From positions 1 to 64,000 of the forward strand of contig KV748298.1 in NCBI GenBank assembly GCA_001692895.1: DNA of 64,000 bases, given 5' to 3'. Made by a program: the position numbers and the translations under genes. Of the stretch, positions 35,346 through 47,559 are shown piece by piece; position 1 is the first letter of the stretch; the number at the start of each line of letters is the position of its first letter. The notes beneath the pieces were generated by a model that saw only the letters and a list, made by a program, of their open reading frames with translations, ran no database searches and had not been told where the DNA came from. This DNA comes from Cenococcum geophilum 1.58. Taxonomy: Eukaryota; Ascomycota; Dothideomycetes; Gloniales; Gloniaceae.

Positions 35346-36219
35346 ATATAGAAGCCCTAAAGCTCTACTAACACGCAGCACTAATGTATTAGGAAAGTTC
35401 TATAATTTGGCCATATAACTACTTATACAATTAATTGTTATATAAATATATTATAGATAGCTTTATAAATAGCTCTATAAATGTTATATAATTACCTATA
35501 TAAACGCCTATTATAAGATAATAAGCTTATATTTACCTAGCTATTAAATAACTTAAAAAGGTAATAAGTATTTAATTAATACTAGATATACTATATTAGA
35601 ATATCTTAATCTTATACCTATTAATATATTAATTAACTCTATAAAAAATAAGATAATATAATTATACTATTGCGGCTCCTATTAGATCTATATAGTAGGT
35701 CTATATAGGTACTAACTATAAAAAACATAAAAGGGAAATATACTACACTATAGGAGCTAAATAGTACCTCTTACTAGCTACATATTATATCAGTCTATAA
35801 CTAATGGCTTTATCTACCTATTAGTAACTTAATTAAATATAAGTAAAAGTATCCTTAAAGCGCCATAGAAAAAGTTATCTTAATATATACACCTAAGTTC
35901 CAACTCTAGTAAGTATATAGTTAGGGCCTAAGTACTATTTCTAATTACTTAAGTTACTTAAAATAGAATATAAACTAGTAGTTTATAAGGATAATAGTAT
36001 AGAAGGCTAGTAGTAAGTTTAGTAATAAGGAGGTAGATATAAAATAGGGGTTATAGAGATTTAATATATATTATATATACTACCGTCTATATTATTATCT
36101 ATAGCTCTATAGCCTATAAGCCTAATAGGGCTATTACTTTTTTTATTACTTTTTTACTTTCTAAAAAAGGAATATTAGTATAATAGTATTATAGCGCGTT
36201 ACTTACTATACTCTACTAT
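35346..36219. other. Degraded AT-rich flank of the 12-bp array
   Basis: 35,355-35,500 matches 54,960-55,035 (the AGCTCTACTAACACGCAGCA segment versus its RIP-changed form), showing that array plus flank is a dispersed repeat. The rest to 36,219 is extremely TA-rich with no readable coding; it may be the far end of the LINE remnant continuing at 42,175, since the Gypsy element between them is an insertion. Confidence 0.45.
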
Positions 36220-36578
36220 TGTTACGGAGTGAGTATAAGCGACGATAATATATAGCAAGGTAGATATTATTAAGCTATATACATGAACTGTATAAGGAAG
36301 TTAAGACGTTGCGTAAGGAAAGAAGGTAGGAAAACGGGAAGAAAGGGCATATATCGTTAACTTGGTTACTTGGTTAATACGTACATAGGTAGAATAGGGT
36401 TTAGGTTATGGTCCTAGCAGAACTTAGCAGAATTTAGTAGAACTTAGCAGAATATAGTAGAATGCTATAGATTGCCGTTAGATTGCTATTAGATTACTAT
36501 TTTACGGTTAGTCTCTAATTACTAAGTTAGTAGAAACAGGTAGACGTGTGCAAAGTATTACGGGGGTGTCCTATAATA
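36220..36578 (-). repeat. 3-prime LTR of element D
   Basis: 359 bp. It includes a 10-bp-phased tandem block (AGCAGAACTT, AGCAGAATTT, AGTAGAACTT, AGCAGAATAT, AGTAGAATGC) at about 36,417-36,466 and ATTGCCGTTAG repeats after it. It ends CCTATAATA next to the polypurine complement. Confidence 0.92.
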
Positions 36579-36609
36579 GTACCCCCCCTTTAAACTCGAG
36601 CTTTTGCAA

Positions 36610-38050
36610 GATAGGGCTATAGTAGTTCTAGGTAAAGTTCGTAAAAGTCTTCTGTGGCTTATATAAGTCCTATAGAGTTAACGGGTTCCTATAAGGACTT
36701 AGTAAAGCCTCTCCATTTTATAAGATATATATATTAGCGTTTCCGTTTATTATACTTAATATCGTTAATTCTTTTAATAAAGTACTTATTTTTACTATCC
36801 ACTTTAACTGGCGGGGGAGGGTCTTATATCTATCTAGGCAGGGCGTCTAATACGGGGGCAGTAGGGCGGAGGACTAACGTATAAAATACGGGGTGGATTT
36901 TAACCGTATTAGGGAGCTTTAGTTGGTAGGTATAAGGAAAGATAACCTTTTTAACCTTATAAGGGCCAGCGTTCTTCTAATTAAGTTTCTTAGTAGGTTG
37001 TTTTGTATTTAGATTTCTTATATCTAGCTAGACGAAATTACTAATTTAGTAGGCTAGTGCTAGGGTTTATTTCTTATTTACTGCGGCTTTATAAATAAAT
37101 TGAGCCTATATTATCTTATTAGTAAGAAACTGTTATAGTTCCTTTATCTTCTCTATAAATTTATTTACTTCTATAACTTATAAGGCGTAATAAGTAGGGT
37201 AAGGAACATTACTAAAGGGTTTAAAACCCATTTATAGGTGCTAGCCATAATTAGCTAGGAACGGGGAGACTTTCGTGGTTTCTAAGACGGAATTATTTGT
37301 AGTAAACTCGGTAAATATAAGCTAGTTAATTTAGTTATCCTATAAATATAACGTGTATATCCGAATATACTATTCCATTATAGCATTTACGCGTTCCGTT
37401 TAGCCATCCATTTCTAGGTAATATATGGTAAATAATAGTGCTTTAATATAGAGTTAAGTAGCTAGTTCTTTCCAGAATGCTAAGATAAACTAGCTACCTT
37501 TATTAGAGATAATCGTTTTAGGGAGTCTATAGAGTTTCCATATATAATCTAGGAATAGTTAGGTAATGGCAGGCGTTAATATATTAGGGTAGGCGATTAA
37601 GTATCTTATTTTAGATAGTCGGTCTATAACTACTATAATATTTATATAGCCTCTACTCTTAGGAAGGTCAATAATAAAGTTAATTAAGATATCCTTCTAT
37701 CTTTGGTCTGGAACAGGTAGCGGCTTTAAAAGACCGTTATACGTCTTATATGAGGCTTTAGCTCGTCGGTAGGTATAGCAGCTAGAGATATACCTTTATA
37801 TTATATTATGCATATTCGGCTAATAATACTCCCGTTAGAGTAGTTCTAGGGTCTTTTCTTAGCCCGGGTGGCTGGCGATAGGTAGATTATATACGTGTTT
37901 AAGGAGTTTAAGCTTAAGCTTATCGTAATTAGGGATAACTAGATGATTCTAGTAATATAAGCGGTTTCCGCGGGCTTTGTATTTACTTAAAGAAATCTTT
38001 TTAGAGCGTTTAATACCATCTTATATTAGCTTAAGCGTCTCTTAAATAAA
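36610..38050 (-). pseudogene. Integrase and chromodomain remnant of element D
   Basis: A chromodomain is readable at 36,610-36,790, including YLIKWRGF. The integrase lies at about 36,990-37,930, with VVIDRLSKIRYLI near 37,620-37,660 and the zinc-binding HHCC region near 37,790-37,900. This is the 3-prime part of the polyprotein. Broken at many places. Confidence 0.8.
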
Positions 38051-38149
38051 CTCGTTATTTAGGTATTTATTAACTATAATCTGTTTAATTAATTAATTAG
38101 TTATTTTAAGGACGTATACCGTAAGATCTTTAGTAGAAGGGTTAAATAG

Positions 38150-39430
38150 TTTAGGGCAAAGTAGGGTTTAATTTCGGTAAGAGCGCGCTTCTTCTAGGGC
38201 TGGCGCGTCTTGCAAGCGTTAGGTTAGGGCATTAGGCTTCTAACCTTAGACGCCTAGGCGGTACGTAATTAAGAATTAGAAATAAAATTAATATTCTAAT
38301 TAGCGGGCCTAATAATAACTTAGCTGTTTTATGGTTGTGAAGTACTATAGGTTCTTATAGTTGCTAAGGACCTTAATCGGAAATCTAGTGCCTTCTAGTT
38401 TAGATCGCCATTATTTAAAACACTTAATAATAGCTAATAATTCCTTATTGTAGATCTCGTAGTTATATTTAGCTAGGCTTAGTTATTTTAAGAAGTATGC
38501 TATAGGGTACAATACTCTATCCTTATTATATTAAGACAGGATGCCTCTAGTAATGTAGTTAGATAAGTCGGCTTCTATAACACTTATTCAGTTTAGGTTA
38601 AAGTATTAGAGTACGGGCGTAGTAGTAAATATAACCTTTAGATAGGCAAAGGCCTTCTTATATTCCTTGTTAAAAACAAAAACTTTATCCTTTTAGGTTA
38701 GAGCTATAAGGGGTAAAACCAGGGTGGAGAAGTTATTAATAAACCGTTAGTAGAAATTAGTAAATCCTATAAAGGCTCTTACGTCCTTAATATTCTTAAG
38801 TTCTTGCCAGTTTATAATTACTTTAACTTTCTTTAGGTCCATTTATATACCGTTTATAAAAATAAAGAGTTTAAAGTATAGGACTTCTATTTTATAGAAT
38901 TTGTATTTATCTATATCTAATTATAGACTAGCTCCGTGTAGGGCTTATAAAATAAGGTTAACGTGTTTCTAATATTCGGTTAGGTTATTACTGTATATTA
39001 GGATATCGTTAATATAAGCAGTATAGAAGATGTCCAGGTAGGGGCGTAGGGTGTTATTTATATAATATTAAAACAAGCTCGGAGCGTTTATAAGGCCAAA
39101 GGGTATTACTAAGTACTTAAATAGTCTATATTGGGTACGAAATGCAGTAAACTATTTATCCCCTTTTATAATACGGAGACGGTTAAATACAGAGATAATA
39201 TCGAGCTTTGTGTAGTAACGAGCCTTACTTAATTAATTTAGCGTCTCTTATATTAACGGGATTAGGTATTGGTTCTTAACGGTAACGGCATTAAGAGCTT
39301 GGTAGTCTATATAGAAGCGTAAACCGCCACTAGGTTTCTTAACAAAGATTACTAGTACGGCTATAGGCGACAAGCTTACTCTAATAAATCCTTTACTTAG
39401 GTTCTTATCTAAATACTTTTATAGCACTTA
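38150..39430 (-). pseudogene. RNase H and reverse transcriptase remnant of element D
   Basis: RNase H is readable at about 38,150-38,600. The RT catalytic box (YINDIL, a YLDD relative) is at about 38,995-39,030, preceded by FKYLVMPFGLINAP near 39,090-39,130. The arrangement matches Ty3/Gypsy. Many breaks. Confidence 0.85.
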
Positions 39431-39904
39431 ATGTTTATTTTAGGATATCCCGTATAAGGGTCTAAATCCAGGCTACTTTCCTTCTTTAAGTATAATCTTA
39501 TAGTTGTATAGTTGGTATTCTAGTAGCTTATTAGCTTCCTTTTATAAGAATATATCTAGGCAATAATAATACTCTATTAGTACCTTTGTAGTAGGGTTGG
39601 TGTACTTCTTTAGTGCTAAGGCCTTCTTAATATCGGCCATTATAACAGCAAAGATCGTATACTCGGGTTTCTTAGCAAGTTGCGCTAGTGGGGTAGCTTT
39701 AATTATGCGGATATCTAGGGTGCCGAGCTCGCTCGGATTGTCTATAGTTTCTTATTTAGGTTTAGGTTCGGTATTAGGTACGAAGTTAGTATTAGATTTA
39801 GGTTTAGGTTCTTTAAGAATCCTTTTTATAGTGGAATACTAGTCCTTCTAGTATTTTCGTATATAGAGCTTAAGCTTTTGCTTGGCTCGGGGCGGTATAG
39901 TACT

Positions 39905-40115
39905 TAGTAATAACTTATGGAATTTAGTGGGGTTCTTAGGTCCTTAGTGGATGTTAGTAAAATTCTTAGGTATAGAGTAGGCATTAATAGAAATCTTACG
40001 TTGGTGGAATTTAGTAGAATTCCTAGGTTAGTAGAATCTAGTAGATTCCTTAGGTACGGGGTAGATAGTTATAGAAATTTTAGACTAGTAGATCCTAGTA
40101 GATTTTTTAAATTTT
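39905..40115 (-). repeat. Degenerate internal repeats in the linker of element D
   Basis: Segments of about 36-40 bp containing GGAATTTAGTAGAATTCC-like text recur several times. On the plus strand they leave a frame open (39,917-40,117) that has no family. They sit between RT and protease in element D, likely a low-complexity linker of the polyprotein. Confidence 0.5.
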
Positions 40116-40329
40116 AGTTCTGGGTCTAAGCAGCAAGTTATAAGGCACTTCTGCTTATAACGGGAGGTAGTAAATAGAAGCTTAAGGTTGTCTTAATTAA
40201 TAGTTACCTTATATAGCTTCATCTAAGGTTGTTTTAGGATCACTAAGTAACCTAGGGTAGTAATAAAAAGTTTAATTAATTCTTTATAGTTTAGGTATTA
40301 GAGTCTTAGGAATACTACGTAGGTAATAT

Positions 40330-41781
40330 AGCCTAAGACGGTACGTTTGCTATTAAATCTAAATACGTTAATATACCGGTTAAGGGGGGTTAGGGTAAAA
40401 TTATTATCTTACATAAAGATCTTATTAATAAATCCTATGCCGCTAGCTCCTATATTAATTAGGATTTAAGCGTTAGCCTATTAACTATTCTGCTAAAGAC
40501 GGCAGTTAATAGTTATACTACAGTCCTAAGAGTCGGAGTTCGTGACGTTAAATGCGTTTAATGAAATCCTATAGCAGAGCCGTCCCGGAAAGCGACTTAG
40601 CTCTAGGACCTTCCTTTTAGAGGTAATTAGGGTGGGGTTTTTATAGGACGTCGGCTATAGCTTCGTCCTTATAAATAGTGCTTACTAGATATAGGGCTGG
40701 AACTAGGTAAAGATTGGAAATAGTAACTAGAAGATTAATGCGGTAAACGGCTGCTAGTATTAGCCGTTTATAATTTGTGTTTAGGTATAGGGACGGAGTA
40801 ATAGTTAAAGAGGTAAGAGCTACTTCTATATTTAAAGCAGAGGCCTAGCTTAATGCGTTATTCTTATTTAAAGGACCCTAGTAGGGCGTACCCTAGGGTC
40901 CTAGTGTTAATATCTATAGCGTTAGGGTGCTTAGGCTAAGATAATAACTTAGTAAATATTTGTGGGGTTACTGTATTATATTAAGGAGCGGGCTTTGGTG
41001 TTAGGCGTAGTATATTATTATATTATTTATTAATAACGTTTACGTAGGTATTAAGGGCTTTTAGTAGGTCTATACCTATTAGGGAGGTTTTTAGTTTAGG
41101 GCTTAGAAATTTAATAAGGCTATTAATTAGTACGGAGTCGTTCTAGCCTATTTCCTTTATATAACAGTTAAATTCGGAAAAGTATACTAGGAAACTTTTT
41201 GTTCCTTAAGTTATATAATTTATCTTTCTTTAAATAGTAGCTTAGCGGTTTAGGTTACTATATATAGCTTTAAAAAGTATAACTAGGCTTTATACTAAGT
41301 TTAGCTAAAGCGGTTTAATAAGGTTAGCTATATCTCCTCCTAGTTAACTTAGGGCGTAACAGAGTTGGTTAGCTTTAGTTAGGTAACAGTTAGCATTACT
41401 AGTTAGCTTATTTTTAAGCTAGCTTAGAAATAATTAAAGCTCTTATTATTTACTAGTAAATACTAGGGGATCTAATAGTCGTTCGGATTGTTTTAGTATA
41501 ATAGCTACTATAGGTTTAGGGCTCGCGTTCCGCGTGTTTATTTCTAGAGATAGTATTTAGTCTTAAGGTCCTAGCGTGGGCATCTTAAGGGTATAGACTT
41601 CTTCTTAGAGGTCCTTAATTAATCGCTAGTATTATACTTCTTATTCGGCTTATTATTAATTTAAAGTGGCTTAGTTTTATTTAAGGGCGTCTATAAAAGA
41701 CTTCTATATCCCTATTAATTATTTTTAAAGTGTAAATATAATACCGGCGGCCGTTATAGGGGCTTTAGGTTTATTCTGCAT
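40330..41781 (-). pseudogene. gag and protease remnant of element D
   Basis: The start codon complement is at 41,779-41,781, just inside the right LTR, with a reading MQNKPKAPITAAG. The capsid region extends to about 40,870 and the protease region lies roughly at 40,330-40,560. Family role: virus-like particle coat and its maturation. Broken at many places. Confidence 0.6.
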
Positions 41782-41815
41782 GTTAATAGTAGTATAAGTA
41801 GTTAACGTAACATAG

Positions 41816-42174
41816 TGTTACGGAGTAAGTATAAGCGACGATAATATATAGCAAGGTAGATATTATTAAGCTATATATATAAACTATGTAAGGAAATTAA
41901 GACGTTGCGTAAGAAAAGAAGGTAGGAAAACGGGAAGAAAGGGCATATATTATTGACTTGGTTGCTTAGTTAATACATATATAAGTAGAATAGAGTTTAG
42001 GTCATAGTCCTAGCAGAACTTAGTAAAATTTAATAAAACTTGGCAGAATATAGCAAAATGCCGTAGATTGCCGTTAGATTGCCATTAAATTGCCATTTCG
42101 CGGTTAGTCTCTAATTGCTAAGTCGGTGGAAACAGGTGGACGTGTGCAAGGTGTCACGGGGGTGTCCCGTAACA
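41816..42174 (-). repeat. 5-prime LTR of element D
   Basis: 359 bp, same length as its partner, starting TGTTACGGAG and ending CCCGTAACA. It is followed by ACTAT, the target duplication. It keeps more C and G (for example GTGTCACGGGGGTGTCCCGT) than the other LTR at several sites, but less at others. Confidence 0.92.
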
Positions 42175-45100
42175 ACTATGCCTATAATATTCTACTATAT
42201 TCTATAATACCTATAGTATTTATCCTCCTTTTTTTAAAGTACTTTTTAGCTTTTTCTTTTAACTTAAGCTAGCTCTCTAGCTAGTAAGAGGTATAGTAGG
42301 AGGTTTATCTATATAAGCTAATCTATAACTACCTTAGTAGCCTTTAGGTTAGCTAGGAGCTCTCTATATAAGAATATTTTAGTATAGTAATATATTTCCG
42401 CTTAGCCGGTAGTATATTTAGGGTAGAATACTACTATATATATTATTAGTTATTAGTTATAGCTAGAGTAAGTAGGCTAGAGTAGGTACCCTAATACTTT
42501 TTAATAGCAGAGATATCTATTAGGCTTTATATATTTAGTTCTAAGTAGCATATTAATTATACTCTTTACTTTAATAAGCCTTATATAGCATTTAAAACCC
42601 ATTTTACTTTATAGCTTAGCCTAGGCTATTATATAGTAAGTAAGTATACTTTAGTATTTTTTCTACTCCTTTTCCTATTACTTTTTAAATACTTCTTATA
42701 CTCTAGCCCTTCTACTCCTTCTATACTATATTATAGATAGGTCTATTAGCTATATATATATATATATATATATCCCTAGAATAGTAATTACTATCCTTTT
42801 AAGCTTATCCTATTTAGTAGGCTATATTAATGGCTTTATTTTAGGCTGAAGCTAGTAGGCTATTATAGCCTATATAGTATTATATTCCCTCTTAATATAT
42901 TCTCTTACTAGCCCCTTCTATATTCTCTTTATATAGACTATAGCTAGCTCCTTTAAGTATATTTAGAGCGGCGGAAACTCTATCTTATACTTAAGCACTA
43001 CTATTAGTATTAATTTATATGCTTTATAATAGTGCAAAGGCATAAGTTCTATACTATACCTATCTAGTATAGCTTAGTTTTACTTATCTCCTTAGGCTTT
43101 ATCTACTCTAGTAGTAAGTATTAGGTANTATATCTATATAAAATTACTAACTAGACTATAGTAGAGTATATTATCTACACCTTTTAAAGGGAGGCGCCCT
43201 ATATAAAGGCTATAAGCTAGGTTAGTATNGNTATTTAGGTAACCATTTTTACCTTAATAATATTAATATACGGCNCCTATTTAAGCTTTAAGTTAATNTA
43301 TACCTTTAGTATAAATAGGTTGCTAACTAGGCCCTCTATAAAGCTATATATATTAACTATAGCTTTATATTAAACTTCTTATAGCTCCTTATAAAGTGGA
43401 TAAAGTAATACTTTTTAGGGGTAAATACTACCCTATATTGGCGTGCCTATATAATATATACTTTATACTCCCTTTTTAGGGCTTTACGGTTCTCCTTTGT
43501 AGTTTTAACTTATATATTAGTGTATTAGAGTTATTATAAACCTAAATACTGTAGTACTAAGCCTTTAGGATATACTTAATATTTATCTATATTATTACGC
43601 TATATAGCCCCTAATTAAGAGCCTTGTTATTTAATCCTTAAGGAAGGACTTTATAAACTATTACTATCTAATAGGGTATGGCCTAGGCCTTTATATTATA
43701 GATTATTCTTTATAGGAAACTTAGTTAAAGGCCTTAGAAATATTAAGGCTAAATAGTTAGGCTACTAGGTTTAGGCTACTCCTTTATACTATATATACCT
43801 ATTAGGTTAATAGCTCTAGGCGCCTATCTATATTAAGCGCCCTAGCCTTATTTCTATTTGTAGCTAGCTAGTTAGTATATCTTTCTTTTTTATATATTCG
43901 TAGATAGCTTACTAGTTACTTATTTCTTTTTTTAGATAGTTATATGCTTATAAGCACCCGTCTAATATCGTATACTTGACGGTCAGCCATAATTACCTAT
44001 TGTAAGTGGTGTATAACTTTCGCACCTAGGCTTATTAGCTATAAAAGACAGGTTACTACATTATGAGTTTTTTATAAGCTCTGCATCAGCCTTGTGTATA
44101 TGACTTAATAGAGTTTTTTCTGTATATTTCGCCTCTTTAGGTCGAATTAATATACTTATCTATAGCCTGACTTAAAGAGCTTATACTTGAGCCTGCACTA
44201 TTAGGAGTAGCTTCTTCATATCTATAAAATATTATAGTTTAAAGGATCACTATAATAGTAGTATTTTTTTTAGCTTAGGCACTATTAGGCTAAGGCCTTA
44301 TTGCACTAGGCTAGGTACTTCTACCCTTTATAAACTATAATTAATCTTTTTATAGGGCCTTTTAGGGGTAAGCCCCCTTTAAACTGATAATAATATCTTC
44401 CTCTTCTACTTTCTTTCTTTATTAAGTTTATAGCTTAGCGTATATAAATAAATAAATCTAGTATTTTTTTTTTATACATACTAAGGTTCCGCCCTTTTAC
44501 TATAGGTAGCGGGAAGAAAATACATCTATATAGGATTAGTAGTCTGTCTCTTGATTTATTATAGTATAGGGCATTTTTTCTCCTGGGCCTATCTAATAAG
44601 TAAAACACTATGAGTAAGCCTTTAGTCTTCCCGTCCGATTATATATACCATTTTTACTATTCTCATATACCCCTTTAGGGTCGCTTATATAGCTTCTATT
44701 AGTTCACTTTATATATGTTTAGTAGCCTTTTAGATTAGTTAACCTCGATTTTTTATTGATTATTATATAAACTTCTATAGTTAATCTAGTTTAGTATTAA
44801 ACTATAAGGCCTCTTTTACGCCTATAAAAGGCTTACTAGGTTTCCTTTACCTTTCTCTAGTATATTTCTTTCAATTATACATTTAAAGGCTATATAGTAA
44901 GGGTTTATTCTTACTTAGATACTATCTTTTACCATATAGTATTCTTAACTTAGGGCTTAATTTATATAGGCGTCTACCTAGTTGCGGGTTTAGTTAGTTT
45001 TTATTTATTATATATGAAGGCATATATATTAATAATAGAGGCTAGGAGTCTAGTGCCCTAGCTTACTCTATTATTAATTTCTAATTAAGGCCTTTTTTAT

Positions 45101-47160
45101 AGCGGTCTCCTAAATAGTAAAAGCCCCTTCTCATCATTCTGTATCTACCTCTATATGTAATTAAAAAGTATTAAACCTCCTATATACTAGCAGTCTTATC
45201 TTTAACTCTATAGCCAGACTATTAATAATTTAGGGGGAGGTAAAATACTACTAGATCTAGTAATACTCCTTAATAATACCCGCCTTAGTAGCTAGGCTTA
45301 GCCTTACTACCTCTATAGTGCGGATAAGGTTTATCTACCGCATTATCTATGCTTAATACTACTATACACCCCTAAAAAGGATAGTATAGATTGAATCTCC
45401 TAATAGTATATTTCTCCTTTAGTCCTTTAGTAGCTAGCCTATAGCCTATAAAGGCTACTATTTTATCTATTAGGGATTATAGATATTTAAATCTAGATAG
45501 TTTACTTATGGCTTTCTAGTTTAATTGTGTATATGTCCGCTAAGTAGTATATAGACGTCTATTTATTTATATTAATAGCCTTTATTTATATAGAAACAGA
45601 CCCTTATATTGCTAGTCCTATATATACTAGATAGTAAGATTTATAGTTATATATAGTATATTTCTTTAATTCTTTTACTATAGCTCCTAAATAGCTAGTA
45701 TATCTAGTTAGGGGTCCGTATACTTCGCCTCCTATAGAAAGTAGAGTAGCACACTATTCCTACTATTATTAGTATTATACTATATAATTATAAGCGGTTT
45801 CTGGTGTCCTAGTATAAGAGATCTATATTAGCCTCTAAGTTAGCTAAATTAATATCCTTTAATGTCCGCTTACTCCCTTATAATGCACTTTTAGTGCCTA
45901 TAAACGCCTTTTTAATTATTAAATCCAGGCTTCTACTTCTATTTCTATATTAAGCTCTATATTTAATAGAGGCTCCTAGGTTACTAGGGCTTAAATTAGG
46001 GCATATATACTACTATTAAGCGCTATTAGGGGTATTAATTAGAGTATTAATTAGAGGGTCTTTTAGCCCCTTTTCCTCTTAAAGTAGTTAATAATCTATA
46101 GCCAGCTAACCTTTTAAGGGCCCTCCTCTGCCTATATAGAGCTCTCCTATATAGCTATCTCCTTTAGCTTCCTTTTCTTAGCTTATTATAAGGCCTCTCT
46201 AGTGGTAATCTTATACTATAATTATATTTGCTATCTATGTGTAGGCGCCTTATAGGCGCTAGTGTAGTATATTAGTATAAAGGCTCTAAGTATTATAGCC
46301 TCCTCCTACTATATCTGCTTAATACTATACGCCCTACTCTATACCTTATAGCCTACCTTATAGTTAATACACTTCTTAAATAGGTCTTCTATATAAATTT
46401 CTAGTATTATACTATCTAACATAGCATCTATATCTGGCCTCTCTTTTATATCTCTTAGCTATATAATTAAGGCCCTAGTATTTAAAGCACTGCGTTACTA
46501 GAAATGTTGTCTTATACCTTATAATTAGGTAGTAGTCTCCTTTTAGAAAAAGGCCCTAATTAAATAGCATATTTACTGCCTCTTTTAACTATANGCCTAT
46601 AATAAGTAACAATTTAACCTTTTCTTCTATCTAGAGTCTTCCTAGCCTTTTCTGCGCTAGCCTCTCTACTATAAGCCCCACTATAGTATAATTCTACTTT
46701 ATTATATGCTTTATTATATNCTTAGCCTTTAGGNCTTAGATAGTAACGCTTATAGGTACTATATAGACCTCTACTAGTACTAGTAGAATAGCTAGTATAG
46801 CGAAGTACTCTAGGACCTTCGTCTACCCTATTTCTAATATTAGCCTATTTTTTACGCCTTTATCTACAATGTACGCCCTAACATTACTGCTTTATAAGTT
46901 CTTTACGGCCTATATCCTAGGGGTGTTTAGAGGTCCTATAGCCTAGAGCTTATATATTAGGGCCTAGCTATTTTACTTTAAGGCCTCTTTATAGTTAGTA
47001 GTATTGCTTATATAAATTATAAATTTATTTACTTTTATAGGCTTATAAGCAGCTTATCTTATCCCTTTATATATTAGAGTCCTATACTTAGCGCTAAGCC
47101 TAGGAATATTGTGCCTAGCTATATATACGGGCGCCTAATACGCGCCTCTTATTAGCCAGG
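42175..47160 (-). mobile_element. Second LINE relic (Tad1/I-like), heavily degraded
   Basis: Minus-strand readings show a gag-like ORF1 end with a zinc-knuckle run at about 46,330-46,520 (TQCFKY-GLNYIAKRYKREAR) and an endonuclease-like region at about 45,330-45,800 (YNTRNRL, then ILLGDS and a YNP block). The order is that of Tad1-type LINEs. The region left of 45,000 should hold RT but is too degraded to confirm; basic, helical readings continue to about 42,300. The patch 43,950-44,650 looks different in base use. Several N bases are present. Confidence 0.5.
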
Positions 47161-47559
47161 CCTGTTAGCGACTTAGTTAATTAAGGCACGAGTATAGCAA
47201 GAGGGGCGCGCAAGCCTATATAATTGGTAGTCTATAAACAAGAATCCAAAGCTAGAGAAAGGAAAGGGGAAGAATAGAAGCACCGCTTAAAGTTATATAC
47301 AATCCTCTAGTTACATAATGGCAAGTTACTATTATATAACGGCAATTTGCGGCAATCTAACGGCAATTTGTTAGTGTCGTAATATTACCCCCCCCTCTAA
47401 AAAAGCCTGCCCTTAGGCTTTATACGACCGTATTTCAGCCGCAAAGATATTAATTTAATAAATAGGGCCGGCAGAATCCTATATCGCTACTATAGGGCGT
47501 TCTTGTCTTTATACTCTTTTGGCTACTTATTATCTTTATTATACTAGCATTCCATCCAT

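Larger units (their letters stand above)
36220..42174 (-). mobile_element. Complete-structure Ty3/Gypsy chromovirus fossil (element D)
   Basis: Two 359-bp LTRs (36,220-36,578 and 41,816-42,174), each starting TGTTACGGAG, flank a 5.2-kb interior. The 5 bp on both sides are ACTAT, a perfect target-site duplication. Reading leftward: gag (start near 41,781), protease, RT, RNase H, integrase, chromodomain, then a polypurine tract (complement at 36,579-36,588). The two LTRs differ, as far as I can align them, only by transitions. The element is structurally whole but its coding region is broken at very many places. It is inserted into older AT-rich sequence. Confidence 0.93.

Noticed and set aside
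34809-35418. Four overlapping open frames of 180-193 residues on both strands
   Set aside because: They all come from a stop-free 12-bp repeat; length divisible by three keeps every frame open. No start context, domain or flanking gene supports a protein.
39597-40117. Two plus-strand open frames as host genes
   Set aside because: They lie antisense within the RT-protease linker of Gypsy element D, and their residues follow its degenerate repeats.
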